64,000 nt of DNA, taken from Chondrosia reniformis. Lineage: Eukaryota > Porifera > Demospongiae > Chondrillida > Chondrillidae. Where the stretch lies: assembly GCA_947172415.1 (NCBI GenBank), contig OX359190.1:9858001-9922000 (forward strand), in the 5' to 3' direction. Below are positions 17,944 through 27,959 of the stretch, piece by piece. Position numbers and translations under genes: made by a program. The notes below the pieces were generated by a model that did not search any database, was not told the origin of the DNA, and saw only the letters and a program-made list of their open reading frames with translations. Numbering within the stretch: the first letter of the stretch is position 1; every line of letters starts with the position of its first letter.

Positions 17944-18120
17944 TATTTTAACATTTCAGGTTTATTCACATTTTGTAGAACTCGCTAGCTGTTTCAAATT
18001 TTATTTTTGTTTTCATAATAATTAGTTTATGACAATTTAGCTTGCTATTAAATATACGGTACAAATATACACGTTTAAATTAGTCTAGTTAAGAAAAGGC
18101 CCTCCTAGATATGCATGTTA

Positions 18121-19605
18121 TTATTTCTTCTTTTTAATATCCTTTTCCTTTTTCCTTCCTTCAAAGTCTTTCTTCATTTCTTGGAAATACTTGATGTAAA
18201 CATAGGTTGGTATGAGTATCCACAGACTGTTTAGGAACACAAAAACAAACCAGAAATACTTAAGCTTAATGTAGGAGTCAAACTTGGGAGCCGTGAGGGA
18301 ATCCTGAATGAGAGGGAAGGAGGAGTGGTAATGGTAGGCAAGTATGAGACTATATATTTAAGTGGGTTATGATGGTACATTAAAATTCAAATTTGTCATC
18401 TTATTCAATTTCCAAGAATATATATGTGGAGCATATATAGAATCCTTTCAGTAAATATGTATAGTATTCCATGTATAACTTACTACTCCAGGGAGGTGCT
18501 TCAATCCCTCCATTATTTCACAAATGACATACAGGAAAGTTCCCATCTGTTGAAAGGCTGAAGCTAAAAGCCCACAGTAGTGCTTGTACCATAGATTCTT
18601 CACAATCGCTCTATACCTAATACATGAATACAAACTATGTTATGATGCAGTTACTGGATATATCCACATTTATAAGCCTTACAAATTATCCACAGGGATT
18701 TGAATGCTATTATTGTCTATAGTTTCACAGCTAAAAACTTTACAATACTGACTAATTGAGTGAGCTGGTCTGCCATATATATTAAGTGATATATGTGTAC
18801 AGTTGAATATAATGACAAATCAGATCTAGAGCACATTTGGCTGAAGTTGTCAAGTTCAAACTCACCAGAAGAAGCAAAGTGGAGCCATAATCAAGAGCTC
18901 AGTTAGTGAGATGACAGTCACACAAGGATCTTGGAGGGGCCAGTATCGAGTGTCCACCACTGCATACTCATCTACCAAGTACTTTGGACCAACCCCAAAA
19001 GCACCAATTATTCTATTATCCCATAAAAGAATAAGATATTCATAGTTTACTAAAGCAACATTTTCCGGGCAATCAAAAAGTTGAAAGTTGAACCATAAAA
19101 AGATTAAAGGCCTTTTCACATTGGCAAACTGAATGTGCATTAATGAGCTTTCAGCCAAAGTGCATTCGATGCATGTGCATTAACCATTTGCAGTGTGAAA
19201 AGGCCTTAAGAGATATATTACAGTGGGGCCTATCAATGAAGGCTCTCTATATATATTACCAAAATTAAGGCTGTAAACTATAAAGGGCCAATCAGATGAT
19301 GTCTCTCAATACAAGTGATATTCCATTATAGTATAAGTAGACTTGCTAGCTGAAGTAATGTTAGTGAAGAACAGACTATATTTATCTACTCACCCATCCA
19401 TCCACGGGTGTATGAAACAACAGTTTATCAACACCCAGAGTGATAGGAATCCATGGGGAAGACCCTGTACTAATAGGCTGATTAAGAGGACCACTGGTAC
19501 CATGTTGACTGGGCTATTCCATCCATCTGTCACAATACCAGTGTAATTAAGGTCGCTTGGAAACGTGTCGAAATGAGCTAAATTGTCGTATATCTTATGA
19601 GCCAT
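18121..19605 (-). CDS. EXPERA-domain membrane protein of the EBP/EBPL family, 224 aa
   Basis: Four exons: 19394-19605, 18866-19012, 18484-18616 and 18121-18303. Phases close at 225 codons. Several membrane segments are visible. Family marks are INCCFIHPWMDG (EBP: CGFIHLVIEGW), EYAVVDTRYW (EBP: EYAKGDSRY), YRAIVKNLWYKHY (EBPL: YAIVKEKYYRHF) and YFWFVFVFLNSLWILIP (EBP: YFWFYFVFMNALWLVLP). The tail is Lys-rich and ends KKKK, fitting an ER-retrieval KKxx signal. EBP is the sterol delta8-delta7 isomerase of the ER. Here the Glu after FIH is Asp, and by my alignment the second catalytic Glu position is Ser. Isomerase activity is therefore doubtful, and it could instead be an EBPL- or TMEM97-like protein. 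Confidence 0.75.
19107..19210. repeat. imperfect inverted repeat in EBP-family intron 1
   Basis: Arms aaggccttttcacattggca (from 19107) and tgtgaaaaggccttaag (ending near 19209) can pair, and the middle contains a repeated gtgcattaa. It may be a short MITE or structured intron sequence. It is non-coding. Confidence 0.55.
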
Positions 19606-20383
19606 CGGGAGACGAAGCGAGATCAATTTCTAGTATAAACAAGATATTAAAAAGTGATTTACTTTTAAATCAGTTACACTCAGTTTATCTTCAGTGATCT
19701 ATCGCACCAGAAGGAAAGAGTCTTGTAAACACTTCGGATTCACGTTTGGCAATGGGGACTTCAACAGTGACGAATCCTGCTAAACCACTCAATTGCTATC
19801 TGAATGGTTTCTATTCAGAAGGACGTCTGTATTATGATAGCAACTGACAATTGGTAGATTGGTAGCTGTTACTATATGGTATACGTATGTATATATCCTA
19901 ATTCCAGACGATGCGCCATAGCTTTTATATAATGCGTAAATCGATCTATAATCTCACGCCACCCACCACCTAACGCGATCATCAGCCGATCACGCCTCTC
20001 TACATGTCGGTACATCCTGTTGAGCAATTCTCTATTTTAGCGATTAACACTCTAAACACTTCTCTGTGAAGAGACAAGTATAAGATTATTTTAGCATTAG
20101 CTATGTATGAATCCTACAAGCAAGGGTGTTGTATGATTCATGCATAGCTAATGCTTCACTGTGTAACATCCCTTTCTTGTTTCTGTGCTTTTTGTGCCAT
20201 CCCTACATCTTCACTAATTTTGTAGAAAATTTTTATTGTTTTCTAGTTATAATAAATAATGCAGTGATAAGTACTGTCATAATAAATAGTATGTAATAAT
20301 AATATACATAATAATACTATAAAGAATACAAGAAGAAAATATAAAAGAAAATGGTTATGCAATATAAAGTGTAGTCATATGGC
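19606..20383. other. intergenic between EBP-family start and transporter 3' end
   Basis: This holds the EBP-family promoter (near 19606-19750) and the AT-rich 3' flank of the transporter (20160-20383). The only structure seen is the hairpin at 20093-20155. No further gene is recognised. Confidence 0.45.
20093..20155. repeat. 21-bp inverted repeat (hairpin), 21-nt loop
   Basis: The left arm agcattagctatgtatgaat (plus c) at 20093-20113 pairs with 20135-20155 with a single mismatch. It lies between two genes on the same strand, about 230 bp past the transporter stop (in transcription order), so it could affect 3' processing, or it may be a MITE remnant. Confidence 0.75.
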
Positions 20384-23300
20384 CTATCCTGCAATAGGAA
20401 TGCCCTGAATTGCCAAGACAACATAGGAGAAAATGGCTCCGAGCATTAGTCCACCAGTTAGAAATGCATTGGCCATGATTGATGCTGTCTCAACGTGATC
20501 CTTTTGAACACGACTGGAGGAGAAGGAGGGATGGAACAAAAATCAATTCACAATTCACATATATGCATCATCATTAATATTCATATACACCAACATATGC
20601 CTCATTATAATATACTCCATGGATACACTAAAACTATATCTATAGCAAAATACCTATAGGGAACTAAACCTAGTGAGAGCTTTGGATGAGAATACAAGAG
20701 TCTTTTCATTATTCCAGAGGAACACTAGTATGCAGAACAAATTAAAGTCAATTTGAAGGGAACCAGATTCCCTTCCTGCCACTCCAAAGACGAGCAAGAT
20801 GTTATGACACATGTTATACCTCTCTATCAAGTTCATAGCTATCAATATGAGCTGTTTGTAGATTAATGACAGACTGACTCACGTTGGAATGATTATCATT
20901 GCAGTCGAGGAGAGATATCCGTTGCTCATGGCAAACACGATCATGAATATAACTGGCCACCAGTCACCGTAAAACACTTCCGGTAAATGTGATTGTGGGA
21001 TGATGCAGAGAATGAAGAGAGGAATAAAGATTACCCGAATCAGCACCAGAATCAGGAGGAGGAGCCAGTGCTTGGGCTGTTGGGAGAAGGAAGGACACAC
21101 TATTTAGTGCAGTTTACAATATATCATAGTTATCTATACAAGAATTTGCCTTTTTTATCATGAGCTATAAATCACACAAGATATGTAAGTCAGAGCTGAG
21201 CCTATATGATTGAATGAATATTTAACATGTGTAGAACAAATTCATGATCCAGCTAAACTAAAGTGAGTGTAGTTAAACTAAAGTGAGTGTAGCTAAACTA
21301 AAGTGAGTGTAGCTAAACTAAAGTGAGTGTAGCTAAACTAAAGTGAGTGCAGCTAAACTAAAGTGAGTGCGGCTAAACTAAAGTGAGTGTAGCTAATCTA
21401 AAGTGAGTGTAGCTAATCTAAAGTGAGTGTAGCTTCCTTACTCGAGTGACCCAGTTAGTGAGTGTCCTTCCAACAAAGTCAGCACAGTTGAATAAAAGGA
21501 AGCAGACAAGAGGTGAGAATAGTGCTCCACTCCATATAAGGTCATTATCGTACAGCCTATCTGGATTGGAGACTGAGTGAATGTGAACTACAGTAGCAGG
21601 GAACAGGGAGATTGTCACTGTGAACACAAACATGGCACTCAGTCCATACGGAAGCACCTGGAGAGAGGGAGATTAAAGAACATGTGATAACCCTTCCTTT
21701 ACTATCCATTACCTCTGTGTTACCATAGTAACCACTATAGGAGCTTACCCTTTTTAGGATCAACAAATATGGCAATTTTTGAGGTCTGGCTTCATTGTCA
21801 TCTAAATTCAATCTCTGTTGAACTATACACGGAATATTTTATATACATATATATTATATAGACATATTAGAGCAGGGATGCATATAAATACACTCACCTC
21901 CAGCAGCTTTGGTGGTACTGTGTTGTTGGTAGTAACGAAAAAATGGCTGCCAAAGCAAGGACACAATTAACGAGTCACCAAGTTACACATTTTCTGTGTT
22001 AGCTTACCAATCGGAATAGGAAAGCAGCACTAATGAGACAAATCACCATGACAACACAAGCAGCTGCAAAGTAGGCTGTAGCACTTATATTCTCCACAGT
22101 CAGTTCAGACAGATTATCTGCATGTCAAAAGTGGCACACAGACAGTTATATATAATATCTTATACATTGATATTCAATAAATCTGATATACATATGTACA
22201 AACATATAAGATTTATTAACACAATTTTTTATGACAGATATCCATTCAGTCAATAAGTAAAATCTTCTCATGTGGGCCAGTCAACATGCAAGGCTACATT
22301 CAAATGGACCACAGTTAAGTCTAGCTACTGAAGGTAACCATGGTAACCAGGGCCTAGCTGCCGTATAGGTGTACTGACCGGCCTGATGAGCGCCTACTAT
22401 GGAGATGATCCTCACAATGGAGGTGAAGATGCCGGCAACCGCCTGACCCATCACTACAGCTGATATGTACTGCCCGGGAAGCAGACCGGCTGCACCAAAC
22501 ACACTGCTCTGATTGAGGGCTGCCATGACTACAGGAGGGAAGAAATGATCATGTGACCTGAATACAAAATGGCTCCAGATGATAAATACATTTAAGGTAG
22601 TATAGCTAGTTATGGGATATCAGCTAACTATGGGATATCATGGAGTATGGTGTAGCTTACTATTGATTATAACTACACAGATAAGTGTGAAAGCAAAGAA
22701 CCCTCCTGACCCTGTTGGCATGGAAACAAAAGAGAAGTAAACATAAATATGCAAAACCTGTTTTTGATGATTTGTCCTCAATGGCTAAACTCACACGTGT
22801 CCACTTTCACAAATGTAAGACTTGTGGTTATAATGAGGATAAGCAGGATTCCAATCAGAGATAATGGAAGTCGGACCTTAAACGAAATCCTAACCAATGA
22901 AAGAAAGTGAAACAAATTTCCAAAGGCAGTAGAAATACGTACATTATATTCAACACTTCAATTCTCTCACTTTGATTGTAATACTATATTCACAAGCGCT
23001 GTCAGAAAATTTGGTAAGAGACTGCATATGGAGAAATAGTTCTCAAAATTGTTCTTGAAATTTTCTGGAAACTTTTCCTGAAAATACTGCAAGGATATAG
23101 AAGTTACATACTTGCTAGCGTCTATATAGTAATAGGAAAAACTTACTGATGCTGCAGTTATAAAGATATTCCATGGCAACAAGGACCCCAGACCAAGCAT
23201 AAACATGATTATGTAAACAGCATGAAATCTGAATTTGGAATGGGAATAGGTAACACATCAAAGGTACATGTACATATATGTACACACATGTCATATAATA

Positions 23301-23565
23301 ACACTCTCAGTCGTATAGCATAGTATAAAATGGAAGACATTCTAACGCTATCACTCTGTATGCATTTCATTCCTTTGCCTCCAGCTAATCAGCCAATCAG
23401 TATTGGCAAACAGTTTGCTAAGAAATAAAAGAGATCCTCTTCTGCTAACCTGTCCTTTGGCGGGCGTTCCCTTTCACCTAAAAGTGGCCTTTCACTGTCT
23501 GATAAGACAACTACATTTGGAGTCTCATCAAAATCAGCCATTATATTGTTCGAACCGTTTTCCAT
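20384..23565 (-). CDS. equilibrative nucleoside transporter (SLC29 family), 460 aa
   Basis: Twelve exons, listed 5' to 3': 23450-23565, 23147-23228, 22971-23086, 22795-22889, 22661-22711, 22379-22528, 22008-22117, 21898-21946, 21749-21822, 21442-21657, 20883-21076 and 20384-20513. Total 461 codons with matching phases. It has an acidic cytosolic N-terminus, then the ENT hallmark GLGSLLPWNIFITAA in TM1, and QSSVFGAAGLLPGQY for TM4. A large hydrophilic loop follows TM6 (RYYQQHSTTKAAG...LNLDDNEARPQK). C-terminal TMs include LFNCADFVGRTLTNW and SNGYLSSTAMIIIPT. Eleven membrane segments are expected. It moves nucleosides down their gradient. The start MENGS is the first Met after a weak upstream frame. 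The acceptor of exon 5 must be CCAACAG, because the nearer GGTCAG would create a stop. Confidence 0.93.
20646..20702 (+). mobile_element. dispersed repeat, fragment (copy 3)
   Basis: About 56 bp (agggaactaaacctagtgag, then agctttggatgagaatacaa) match the middle of the 12120-12363 element. It lies inside the last intron of the nucleoside transporter, antisense to the gene. Confidence 0.6.
21250..21432. repeat. 20-bp tandem repeat, nine copies, transporter intron
   Basis: The unit agctaaactaaagtgagtgt is repeated about nine times between the exons 20883-21076 and 21442-21657, ending only 9 bp from the exon edge. Confidence 0.9.
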
Positions 23566-24038
23566 TCCTGTAGATCTGAGAAGAGTTACAACCTTGACTT
23601 GGCTATTCTTAAGCAGACACGCGCATCGGATCTTAGTTGATTTGGTTTCAAAAATATTTCTCACTAGCTCCTTCTCTTGAAATGCAGTTACGTACCGACT
23701 GTGGTTCTTGTGATTTACGCCAGTTCTGCTCTTTGAAGCAACACTTAATGATTCAAATTAAACTTGTTAACTAATCGGAATTCCATTCTATGTACCATCC
23801 ACCATTTTATAAGATTACTTTATAAGTTGTGTAACCACAATGCCATCAAAGCATCAACTACATCTCCATGTTGTATTTCAGCTATTTTATATCTTTATTA
23901 AATCCTTTGGGAATGTACAACTTGTAAAGTATAAATTCTAAAATAAATTATAATCTACAACACCAAGAAATATTAATACCTAATTGTTCACCAAAATCAC
24001 AAACCATTACTATGCAGCTAACATGACTGATTGTTAGT
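23566..24038. other. intergenic between transporter start and first ELOVL stop
   Basis: This holds the transporter's 5' region and the AT-rich 3' flank of the ELOVL gene. An open frame continues upstream of the chosen transporter start to 23664 but lacks family similarity. Nothing else is seen. Confidence 0.4.
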
Positions 24039-24833
24039 CTACGGCTGTTTTTGCTTTGATGGCTTTTTCAAGCAGTATCGATGTATAAAGAAGTTTAAAA
24101 AGAGCACTGCATAGGAGCCATACATGGTCATTGCAATGTTAAAGGCATTCCAGTTCATCATGCAGGGTTCTCCCCTCATGACTACTCTAATAGCAACAAT
24201 ATTAAATATGAGACCAAAGAACATTTGCAGGAGTTGCAGCACTGTCACAATCTGGCTGGTCCATGTTGGTAGGCGGATCCCGTAGGCCCTTATCGCATAA
24301 TGGAGGTACATGAGAGAGTGAACAATTACATTCATTGCAGCGAACCAGTGCCCCGTCGCCGTTGGTCTTCCGTTATAAAAGGCACAGAACGTGAACACAG
24401 TGATGTGATGGTACCAGTGGAGGAAGATGAGAGGAGTCTTGCGAGCCACTATGAAGAAGGTGTCAAACAGCTCCACGGCTTTGGAGATTGTGAAGAGAAA
24501 TCCCCAGAGACCACTGTGGTTGACATTTAGTGCGTTCGTGTAGCAGAGACTTCCTTCAAACCCGAAAGTTCTGATATTCTTATAGAGTTCAGTTAAAATT
24601 GTATACGCGGCAATAACACTAAAGCTGCATAGACCTACGTTCCACAAAAACATGGCTCTCCTTAGGTCAAACGGCGGCCTACTCTTCATAAGCTCCCTAC
24701 CCAAGAATATGAGGATAACGTAGAGCGCAGACAAGTAAATGGAGAGTGTCCAATTCTCTTGAGCCCATAGCAACGTGTTAGAAGCGTTAAATTTGTTTTC
24801 AATCTCCATTGTGATTGGAACGAAGGACGGCAT
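24039..24833 (-). CDS. ELOVL6: very-long-chain fatty acid elongase, ELOVL6-type, copy A, 264 aa
   Basis: This is a single exon. ATG at 24833 is used because MPSFVPITMEIENKFN lines up with the start of the neighbouring copy, and the longer frame has only a TTG. It has about seven hydrophobic segments. The catalytic histidine box HWYHHIT sits mid-protein, preceded by KAVELFDTFFIVARK and followed by MNVIVHSLMYLHYAIRA, both ELO family motifs. NWTLSIYLSALYVILIFLGR near the N-terminus resembles ELOVL6 (condensation of malonyl-CoA with C12-C16 acyl-CoA in the ER). The C-terminus KKPSKQKQP is basic. It forms a tandem pair with the gene at 25118-25918, 284 bp away, same strand. Introns are missing in both. 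Confidence 0.93.
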   Translation of the reverse strand: MPSFVPITMEIENKFNASNTLLWAQENWTLSIYLSALYVILIFLGRELMKSRPPFDLRRAMFLWNVGLCSFSVIAAYTILTELYKNIRTFGFEGSLCYTNALNVNHSGLWGFLFTISKAVELFDTFFIVARKTPLIFLHWYHHITVFTFCAFYNGRPTATGHWFAAMNVIVHSLMYLHYAIRAYGIRLPTWTSQIVTVLQLLQMFFGLIFNIVAIRVVMRGEPCMMNWNAFNIAMTMYGSYAVLFLNFFIHRYCLKKPSKQKQP

Positions 24834-25117
24834 CTTTCCTGCTTCTACTGTCTCCTTACCTACCAACAAGGAGCACTTCAGGCTTGCTAGTGTCAGTCTG
24901 GCGTAGAGGTCAGTGCAGCTCGAGCCGTAGGCCGCGGATCACCGAGTGACCTTAAATGACCTTTATAAAAAGGTCAAAATAAGATTCACGAAATATCACA
25001 GGCTTTAGGGAAAAACCCTTACGTCATCGATACCATCACCTTTATGTAGATACAGTTCCAACTATCGCATACACTAGTTTTAGTACACTGTCTTAGAAAT
25101 CCGAATATTAACCTATT

Positions 25118-25918
25118 TCAGTCTGTCTTGTGTCTGTCCTTTAATCCTTTCTTGCAACAATATCGATGAATAAAGAAGTTTAGAAAGAGCACTGCATAGG
25201 AGCCATACATGATCATTGCAAGGTTAAAGGCATTCCAGTTCATCATGCAGGGTTCTCCCCTCATGACTACCCTGATAGCCACAAGGTTGCAGACAATACC
25301 AACAAGCATTTGCAGGAGTTGCAGAACTGTCACAATCTGGCTGGTCCATGTTGGTAGGCGGATCCCGTAGGCCCTTATTGCATAATGGAGGTACATGATT
25401 GAGTGAACAATTACATTCATTGCAGCGAACCAGTGTCCCGTAGCCATTGGTCTTCCCACAAAATAGAAGCAGAAAATCATTGTAGTTATATGATGGTACC
25501 AGTGGAGGAAGATGAGAGGAGTCTTGCGAGCCACTATGAAGAAGGTGTCAAACAGCTCCACGGCTTTGGATAAGGTGAAGAGGAACATCCAGAGACTACG
25601 ATGGCTCACGATAAACGTTTCAGTATAGCACATGCTTCCTGCTAGACCATGCTTTGCAATATCTCCAAATAAGGATGGTAGCACTGCTGCTGCGCTTAAG
25701 ATACTGAACGAACAGAGGGCAATATTCCAGAGAAAGAGAAACCGTCTAAGGTGAAACGGTTCCCTATTTCTCATTACAAGTCGTCCACTAAAAATTAAGA
25801 CGACATAAATAACCGATAAATACAACGAAATGGTCCAATTTTGTTGAATCCATAGAGTCGAAGCAGTTGAATTGAACTTCGACTCCAGATCAAATGTCCA
25901 TGGAATTAATTTTGACAT
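25118..25918 (-). CDS. ELOVL6: very-long-chain fatty acid elongase, ELOVL6-type, copy B, 266 aa
   Basis: This is a single exon, ATG at 25918, stop TAA/TGA-bounded frame to 25118. It has the same HWYHHIT box, KAVELFDTFFIVARK and MNVIVHSIMYLHYAIRA motifs as copy A. The second half is almost the same protein as copy A over long stretches, while the first half differs widely. This mosaic suggests repeated gene conversion after duplication. The basic end KGLKDRHKTD may act in ER retention. The 5' side faces IFT43, 451 bp away, in divergent orientation. Confidence 0.93.
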   Translation of the reverse strand: MSKLIPWTFDLESKFNSTASTLWIQQNWTISLYLSVIYVVLIFSGRLVMRNREPFHLRRFLFLWNIALCSFSILSAAAVLPSLFGDIAKHGLAGSMCYTETFIVSHRSLWMFLFTLSKAVELFDTFFIVARKTPLIFLHWYHHITTMIFCFYFVGRPMATGHWFAAMNVIVHSIMYLHYAIRAYGIRLPTWTSQIVTVLQLLQMLVGIVCNLVAIRVVMRGEPCMMNWNAFNLAMIMYGSYAVLFLNFFIHRYCCKKGLKDRHKTD

Positions 25919-26369
25919 TTTATACTTGGAATTTCTTTGTGTGTTGTTTCTGATCTTTTAGACTTCCTGTTTTGTCTTATTTTTTCAGTCTAGAATCTCA
26001 GAATTTGTTGACTGCTAATTCACTCTCAAAGGAAGATCTTAGTATCCTTCTTGTTCCGCAATACATCAAGTTATATCTCCAATTGCTGTGATTGGAATAG
26101 CAGGAAAGTGTCAATATTAGTAGGAAGCGAAGACTTTAAGTGTGAATGGACTAAATGGCAACACATCCAAGGACTGGCTTCCGCATCGTAGCCTTCCCAC
26201 GTGCAAGCGTCTAATGTGTAACCTAAATCTATTTATTCATCAATAATCTATGTTAGCACCACACATCGGCTGATTAATCGGCCGGGATCGCGGGTCATCA
26301 TATAAATATGGATGCGAGTTGCGGTCTGCCTATGCGAGACCCTTAATAGAGTTTCTATAGCAATTGCAA
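25919..26369. promoter_or_regulatory. divergent intergenic region, ELOVL copy B / IFT43
   Basis: These 451 bp lie between two divergent start codons and must hold both promoters. The part near IFT43 (26140-26340) is more GC-balanced. No other gene is seen. Confidence 0.4.
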
Positions 26370-27666
26370 ATGGCGGAAGATTTGGTGATAAACGTAAGCT
26401 AATGAATTTCTTCAAAGTAAATGCATTATAAAGTTTTGCATTGCAGGATGTAGCTAGACCTAATCCCATTGAAGGATTCGAGGCACCAATTAAGAAGAGA
26501 AGCGGCTGGGAAGAAGAGAGTCGAACCGGAAGAAAGTAAGTCGTTTGTGACTAAATTTAGTTGAAGTATTTATTCGGTTCCACTGCATGATAGTTTCCAT
26601 AAATAAAGGACTCCTTCATACTTATTTAGACGATTAGAAGATTCACTCTTTGGTGAAAGTGAAGCAGTGAAGGGACTGGAGGACACAATAGATGGTGAGG
26701 AAATGGGTCTCTGAAGGAGTTACCAACAAACTACATCAGTGACTCTTTGATCTCTACTTTCTCTACTCTTCTTGTCAAATTAGTTAAGGCAGTCTAGTAG
26801 CTAACAATAGTATGAGTTTCTAGCCCCAACTACTATGTGACCTGGTATATATGCACTGACACTCACTTCCTGTGTTGCAGATATTCCTGTCATACCTGAC
26901 ATTGAGGATTTACAGGAAGAGGAAGTGGTCTGGCAGGTGTCAGCTCCTCCAAGTGTCACAGTTAACAGGGTAGCCACCTTCAAGCAGTTGGAGGCAGACC
27001 TGGACAGGCAGTCTGAAGTGTTTCTCTTGGCAAGTGTACACACACACACACACATTGACACGACTAGGAGGAGTCATTAAGTAGGTCTCAGTATACAGAA
27101 TAGCCATATGTTGTGTAACTAAGTGTATGTATTGGTAGTGAACATATACCTAATACCATATAGCTGGAAATATTGGTACAAGGAATTTATTTTGGTGAAT
27201 TGGTGATTTTTACACGAATTGCCAAATTATGATCCAGCAATATTATTACATCATAGTGACAGCACCATTGCACCATTGTGACATATATAATACTAAGGTG
27301 AGTAAGGTAATCACCAACATTAAAACCGCCAATATTATATTAGTCCAAAATCGCCAAATATTGTTCCTGCCAATATTTCTGGCTATACAGTACATATACA
27401 TGTGTACAGTTAAACTGAGCATTGTCTGTCGTATTGCTATTTAGGATGAGAAGATTGATCTGAAACTGCTTGCAAAATATCTATCCCCTGCCTCCGAGGT
27501 CACAGAGGTTTGTGATTAGAACACTAGCTCGATATCACTTTATGAGGGGACATCCCCCTTTGTACACTTGTAGGATGATGTCCCCTGGAGCAAGGACGAA
27601 CTATTAATAGAACTACAAGATGGCTTACAAGATGTTGTTTTAAGAAATGACACAAAGAAGCAATGA
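26370..27666 (+). CDS. IFT43: intraflagellar transport protein IFT43, 160 aa
   Basis: Six exons: 26370-26393, 26447-26535, 26630-26694, 26881-27029, 27445-27507 and 27574-27666. They add up to 161 codons. The core [20 protein letters not shown], followed by [20 protein letters not shown] and [13 protein letters not shown], matches vertebrate IFT43 (IPVIPDLEE, AAPPS, EIDLKLLTKVL). IFT43 is a small subunit of the IFT-A complex, which drives retrograde transport in cilia. The first half is charged and probably disordered. The intron after 27029 begins GCAAGT rather than GT. The nearest GT would shift the frame into a stop, so a GC-AG intron is the only join that keeps the conserved [11 protein letters not shown] sequence. 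Confidence 0.92.
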
Positions 27667-27779
27667 TTTTGACTTTGAATTTTAACTTTTGTATACAATC
27701 TTACTAGCAATGAACCTATGTTATTGTAAGAACATCAATCAACATATTCCAAAATATTAGTTGTTCTTGCAATCAAATG

Positions 27780-27959
27780 TCATGCATCATCAGTATCCAT
27801 GGGTTCACCACCATCATCTGTAGGGCCTTGATCATCAGTGTCCATGGATTCACCACCACCTTCTGCAGAGCCTTGATCATCAGCGTCCATGGGTTCACCA
27901 TCACCTTCTGCAGAGCCTTGATCATCAGCGTCCATGGGTTCACCATCACCATCCTCCAT
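27780..27959 (-). CDS. possible acidic-repeat terminal exon, 59 codons, gene unknown
   Basis: An open frame of 59 codons plus TGA is made of 45-bp units. Each unit encodes a 15-residue repeat of the form GEPMDADDQGSAEGD, ending EPMDTDDA. It starts right after AAATTAG, so it may be spliced onto an upstream exon. The coding-like, in-frame 45-bp period and strong acidity argue for protein, but no upstream partner was found with confidence. The ZDHHC17-like gene on the same strand ends 1.15 kb away and could use it as an alternative last exon. It could also be a non-coding repeat. Confidence 0.3.
   Translation of the reverse strand: MEDGDGEPMDADDQGSAEGDGEPMDADDQGSAEGGGESMDTDDQGPTDDGGEPMDTDDA

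Noticed and set aside
22661-22705. Nearer acceptor (GGTCAG) for transporter exon 5
   Set aside because: It would create TGA at the junction. The upstream acceptor CCAACAG gives WSGGFFAF in frame, typical of the family.
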